From Penium margaritaceum (Eukaryota; Streptophyta; Zygnematophyceae; Desmidiales; Peniaceae), in the NCBI GenBank assembly GCA_023375785.1, contig SZWC01006944.1, positions 69,257 to 133,256 of the forward strand: a stretch of DNA of 64,000 bases, read 5' to 3'. A model generated the notes under the pieces. It did not search any database. It saw nothing but the letters and a program-made list of their open reading frames with translations, and had not been told where the DNA came from. This document shows, one piece after another, positions 59,265 to 64,000 of this stretch; positions within the stretch are counted from its first letter, which is position 1; each line of letters opens with the position of its first letter. A program made the translations under genes and the position numbers.

Positions 59265-62200
59265 CCAACCTCCAACCCAACTTCCAACCTAACTTCCATC
59301 CCAACTTCCAGCCAAACTTCTATTCCAACTTCCATCCCAGCTTCCAACCCAACTTCCAACCCAACTTCCAATCCAACCTCCAACCCAACTTCCAACCTAA
59401 CTTCCATCCCAACTTCCAGCCAAACTTCTATCCCAACTTCCATCCCAGCTTCCAACCCAACTTCCAACCCAACTTCCAATCCAACCTCCAACCCAACTTC
59501 CAACCTAACTTCCATCCCAACTTCCAGCCAAACTTCTATCCCAACTTCCATCCCAGCTTCCAACCCAACTTCCAACCCAACTTCCAATCCAACCTCCAAC
59601 CCAACTTCCAACCTAACTTCCATCCCAACTTCCAGCCAAACTTCTATCCCAACTTCCATCCCAGCTTCCAACCCAACTTCCAACCCAACTTCCAATCCAA
59701 CCTCCAACCCAACTTCCAACCTAACTTCCATCCCAACTTCCAGCCAAACTTCTATCCCAACTTCCATCCCAGCTTCCAACCCAACTTCCAACCCAACTTC
59801 CAATCCAACCTCCAACCCAACTTCCAACCTAACTTCCATCCCAACTTCCAGCCAAACTTCTATCCCAACTTCCATCCCAGCTTCCAACCCAACTTCCAAC
59901 CCAACTTCCAATCCAACCTCCAACCCAACTTCCAACCTAACTTCCATCCCAACTTCCAGCCAAACTTCTATCCCAACTTCCATCCCAGCTTCCAACCCAA
60001 CTTCCAACCCAACTTCCAATCCAACCTCCAACCCAACTTCCAACCTAACTTCCATCCCAACTTCCAGCCAAACTTCTATCCCAACTTCCATCCCAGCTTC
60101 CAACCCAACTTCCAACCCAACTTCCAATCCAACCTCCAACCCAACTTCCAACCTAACTTCCATCCCAACTTCCAGCCAAACTTCTATCCCAACTTCCATC
60201 CCAGCTTCCAACCCAACTTCCAACCCAACTTCCAATCCAACCTCCAACCCAACTTCCAACCTAACTTCCATCCCAACTTCCAGCCAAACTTCTATCCCAA
60301 CTTCCATCCCAGCTTCCAACCCAACTTCCAACCCAACTTCCAATCCAACCTCCAACCCAACTTCCAACCTAACTTCCATCCCAACTTCCAGCCAAACTTC
60401 TATCCCAACTTCCATCCCAGCTTCCAACCCAACTTCCAACCCAACTTCCAATCCAACCTCCAACCCAACTTCCAACCTAACTTCCATCCCAACTTCCAGC
60501 CAAACTTCTATCCCAACTTCCATCCCAGCTTCCAACCCAACTTCCAACCCAACTTCCAATCCAACCTCCAACCCAACTTCCAACCTAACTTCCATCCCAA
60601 CTTCCAGCCAAACTTCTATCCCAACTTCCATCCCAGCTTCCAACCCAACTTCCAACCCAACTTCCAATCCAACCTCCAACCCAACTTCCAACCTAACTTC
60701 CATCCCAACTTCCAGCCAAACTTCTATCCCAACTTCCATCCCAGCTTCCAACCCAACTTCCAACCCAACTTCCAATCCAACCTCCAACCCAACTTCCAAC
60801 CTAACTTCCATCCCAACTTCCAGCCAAACTTCTATCCCAACTTCCATCCCAGCTTCCAACCCAACTTCCAACCCAACTTCCAATCCAACCTCCAACCCAA
60901 CTTCCAACCTAACTTCCATCCCAACTTCCAGCCAAACTTCTATCCCAACTTCCATCCCAGCTTCCAACCCAACTTCCAACCCAACTTCCAATCCAACCTC
61001 CAACCCAACTTCCAACCTAACTTCCATCCCAACTTCCAGCCAAACTTCTATCCCAACTTCCATCCCAGCTTCCAACCCAACTTCCAACCCAACTTCCAAT
61101 CCAACCTCCAACCCAACTTCCAACCTAACTTCCATCCCAACTTCCAGCCAAACTTCTATCCCAACTTCCATCCCAGCTTCCAACCCAACTTCCAACCCAA
61201 CTTCCAATCCAACCTCCAACCCAACTTCCAACCTAACTTCCATCCCAACTTCCAGCCAAACTTCTATCCCAACTTCCATCCCAGCTTCCAACCCAACTTC
61301 CAACCCAACTTCCAATCCAACCTCCAACCCAACTTCCAACCTAACTTCCATCCCAACTTCCAGCCAAACTTCTATCCCAACTTCCATCCCAGCTTCCAAC
61401 CCAACTTCCAACCCAACTTCCAATCCAACCTCCAACCCAACTTCCAACCTAACTTCCATCCCAACTTCCAGCCAAACTTCTATCCCAACTTCCATCCCAG
61501 CTTCCAACCCAACTTCCAACCCAACTTCCAATCCAACCTCCAACCCAACTTCCAACCTAACTTCCATCCCAACTTCCAGCCAAACTTCTATCCCAACTTC
61601 CATCCCAGCTTCCAACCCAACTTCCAACCCAACTTCCAATCCAACCTCCAACCCAACTTCCAACCTAACTTCCATCCCAACTTCCAGCCAAACTTCTATC
61701 CCAACTTCCATCCCAGCTTCCAACCCAACTTCCAACCCAACTTCCAATCCAACCTCCAACCCAACTTCCAACCTAACTTCCATCCCAACTTCCAGCCAAA
61801 CTTCTATCCCAACTTCCATCCCAGCTTCCAACCCAACTTCCAACCCAACTTCCAATCCAACCTCCAACCCAACTTCCAACCTAACTTCCATCCCAACTTC
61901 CAGCCAAACTTCTATCCCAACTTCCATCCCAGCTTCCAACCCAACTTCCAACCCAACTTCCAATCCAACCTCCAACCCAACTTCCAACCTAACTTCCATC
62001 CCAACTTCCAGCCAAACTTCTATCCCAACTTCCATCCCAGCTTCCAACCCAACTTCCAACCCAACTTCCAATCCAACCTCCAACCCAACTTCCAACCTAA
62101 CTTCCATCCCAACTTCCAGCCAAACTTCTATCCCAACTTCCATCCCAGCTTCCAACCCAACTTCCAACCCAACTTCCAATCCAACCTCCAACCCAACTTC

Positions 62201-62501
62201 CAACCTAACTTCCATCCCAACTTCCAGCCAAACTTCTATCCCAACTTCCATCCCAGCTTCCAACCCAACTTCCAACCCAACTTCCAATCCAACCTCCAAC
62301 CCAACTTCCAACCTAACTTCCATCCCAACTTCCAGCCAAACTTCTATCCCAACTTCCATCCCAGCTTCCAACCCAACTTCCAACCCAACTTCCAATCCAA
62401 CCTCCAACCCAACTTCCAACCTAACTTCCATCCCAACTTCCAGCCAAACTTCTATCCCAACTTCCATCCCAGCTTCCAACCCAACTTCCAACCCAACTTC
62501 C
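59265..62501. repeat. 108-bp higher-order repeat, 30 copies
   Basis: GCCAAACTTC occurs every 108 bp (nine 12-bp units) from 59311 to 62443, which gives 30 copies. Copy one has CTATTCC where the others have CTATCCC. I saw no other difference. It lies inside the longest open frame of the window (58844-62563, - strand, 1,239 codons), whose first codon is TTG and whose first ATG is codon 13. The translation is a 36-residue repeat of nine Leu-Glu-Val-Gly-type tetrads. The frame is open because one open unit was copied 30 times, so its length is not evidence of selection. Confidence 0.98.
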
Positions 62502-64000
62502 AACCTAACTTCCATCCCAACTTCCATCCCAACTTCCAACTCAACTTCCAACCCAACTTCCAACCAAATTCCAACCCAAATTCCAACCCAACTTCCAACC
62601 CAACTTCCAACCCAACATCCAACCCAGATTCCATCCCAACTTTCAACCCAATTTCCGATCCATCTTCCGACCCAACCATCAACCCAATTCCCAACCCAAC
62701 TTCCAACCCAACTTCCAACCCAACTTCCAACCCAGCTTCTAATCCAGCTTCTAACACATTTTTCATCCCAACTTTTAACCCAACGTTTAACCCAACTTTT
62801 AACCCATCTTCCAACCCAATGTCCAACCCAACTTCCAAAACAACTTCCATCCCAACTTCCATTCCAACTTCAGATACAATTTCCATCCCAACTTCCATCC
62901 TAACATCCGGCCCAACTTCCAATCTTACTTCCAGCCCAACATCCAACCCAACTTCCAACACAACTTCTACTCCAACTTCCATCCCAACTTCCATCCCAAC
63001 TTCAAACCCAGCTTCTAACCCAGCTATCAACCCAACTTTTAACCCAACTTCCAACCCAACATCCAACCCAACTTTCATCCCAACTTCCATCCCAACTTCC
63101 AACCCATCTTCCAACCCAACTTCCAATCCACGTTTCAACCCAACTTCCAACCCAGCTTCCAACCCAGCTTTCAACCCAAATTCGAACTCAACTTCCAACC
63201 CAACTTCCAACCCATCTTCTAACACAAGTTCCAACCCAACTTTCAACCCAACTTCCAACACAACTTCCAAACCAACTTCCAGCCTGGCATACAACCCAGC
63301 TTCCAACCCAACTTTCAACCCAACTTCTAACTCAACTACCAACATAACGTCCAACTCAACTTCCAACCCAACTTCCAACCCAACGTCCAACCGAACTTCC
63401 AACCCAACTTCTATCCCAACTTTCATCCCAACTTCAAACACAGCTTCCATCCCAACTTCCATCCCAACATCCAACCCAACTTCCAACCCAACTTCCAACC
63501 CAACCTCCAACCCAACTTCCAACCCAACTTCCAACCCAACTTCCAACCCAACTTCCAACCCAACTTCCAACCCAACTTCCATCCCAACTTCCATCCCAAC
63601 ATCCAACCCAACTTCCAACCCAACTTCCAACCCAACCTCCAACCCAACTTCCAACCCAACTTCCAACCCAACTTCCAACCCAACTTCCAACCCAACTTCC
63701 AACACAGCTTCTAACCCAGCTTCCAACGCAACGTTCAACCCAACTTTCAACCCAACTTCCAACCCAACTTCCAGTACAACTTCCAGCCCAACTTCCAACC
63801 CAACTTCCAACCCAACTTCCATCCCAACTTCCATCCCAACTTCCAACCCAACTTCCAACCCAACTTCCAACCCAAGTTCCAACCAAAGTTCCAACCCAAC
63901 TTACAACCCAACTTCCAACCTTACTTCCAACCGAACTTCCAATCCAACTTCCGACCCAACTTCCAACCCAAATTCAAACCTAACTTCCAACCCAACTTCC
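62502..64000. repeat. Array 2, right part with a 132-bp duplication
   Basis: Mixed 12-bp units containing the same old marks as the middle part: CTTCAGATACAATTTCC near 62868, GGCATACAACCCAGC near 63286 and CTTCAAACACAGCTTCC near 63432. A fresh 132-bp (eleven-unit) tandem duplication covers about 63443-63706. Its CATCCCAACATCC mark lies near 63460 and 63592, and a CCAACCTCCAACCC mark follows in each copy. The array is cut by the window edge. Confidence 0.85.

Larger units (their letters stand above)
50890..64000. repeat. Array 2: 12-bp minisatellite, + strand consensus AACTTCCAACCC
   Basis: About 1,090 head-to-tail copies of a 12-bp unit in one orientation continue past the right edge. The + strand is very rich in C and A and nearly free of G. 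The - strand is G- and T-rich (GGGTTGGAAGTT). Common variants are CATCCC, CAGCCC, AACTTTCAA, CAATCC and GCTTCC. Units of other lengths are rare, such as an 11-mer at CCCAGTTCAAACCC near 55213 and 55778. Since 12 is a multiple of 3, each frame repeats four residues: Asn-Pro-Thr-Ser in one + frame, and Leu-Glu-Val-Gly or Leu-Gly-Trp-Lys in - frames. Frames of 570-770 codons on + begin at TTG because the strand lacks ATG. I regard them all as non-genic. Confidence 0.98.

Noticed and set aside
1-64000. Telomeric or subtelomeric end
   Set aside because: Neither TAAGTGCGTG nor GGGTTGGAAGTT matches a known telomere repeat type such as TTAGGG or TTTAGGG, and no terminal structure is seen. A subtelomeric or pericentromeric location stays possible but is unsupported.

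Overview
The window is almost entirely tandem-repeat DNA. It holds no gene I can defend. A 10-bp minisatellite with + strand consensus TAAGTGCGTG fills roughly 1-49829. A 1.06-kb non-repetitive island follows at about 49830-50889. A second, unrelated 12-bp minisatellite with + strand consensus AACTTCCAACCC then runs from about 50890 past the right edge. Two scaffold gaps (15493-16437 and 29281-29514) and a lone N (30801) interrupt the first array. All three are flanked by sequence that is repeated elsewhere, so the window is an unfinished assembly of repeat-rich chromosome. Arrays of this size point to a eukaryote. The species cannot be named from these bases: there is no telomere motif, rRNA, tRNA, known transposon or recognisable protein.

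Array 1 is built at several scales. The 10-bp unit varies mostly at positions 6-8 and 10, and the commonest variants look like decay of its single CpG. Above that sit homogenised higher-order repeats (HORs): a perfect 40-bp unit at 3191-4220, a 190-bp unit at 18411-18970 and a perfect 160-bp unit at 31733-32890. There are also many fresh 100-370 bp duplications, dense between 25.6 and 31.4 kb. Above that again are kilobase segment copies: 1.04-3.19 kb with 16.4-18.3 kb; 7.64-9.17 kb with 19.17-20.64 kb; 14.65-15.30 kb with 20.65-21.30 kb; a 3-kb tandem pair at 36.65-39.85 and 39.89-42.72 kb; and a diverged family at 28.5, 33.5 and 47.9 kb.

Array 2 shows the same behaviour with a different monomer. 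It holds a 216-bp HOR at 53690-54836 (about 5 copies), a 108-bp HOR at 59265-62501 (30 copies), 96-bp and 132-bp duplications, and older diverged higher-order structure between them. Its + strand is almost free of G.

The long open frames are by-products of the repeats. In array 1 the + strand carries TAA in every unit and is closed, while the - strand unit has no stop. Because 10 is not a multiple of 3, all three - frames spell the same Thr/Tyr/His/Leu-rich decapeptide. In array 2 the period is 12, so several frames stay open indefinitely (Asn-Pro-Thr-Ser on +, Leu-Glu-Val-Gly on -), and the long + frames start at TTG rather than ATG. The most interesting signals are physical and evolutionary: an exact helical-pitch TA/GC pattern over 50 kb, the CpG-decay spectrum, the reversal of strand asymmetry across the island, G-quadruplex potential in array 2, and clear signs of mis-joined contigs.
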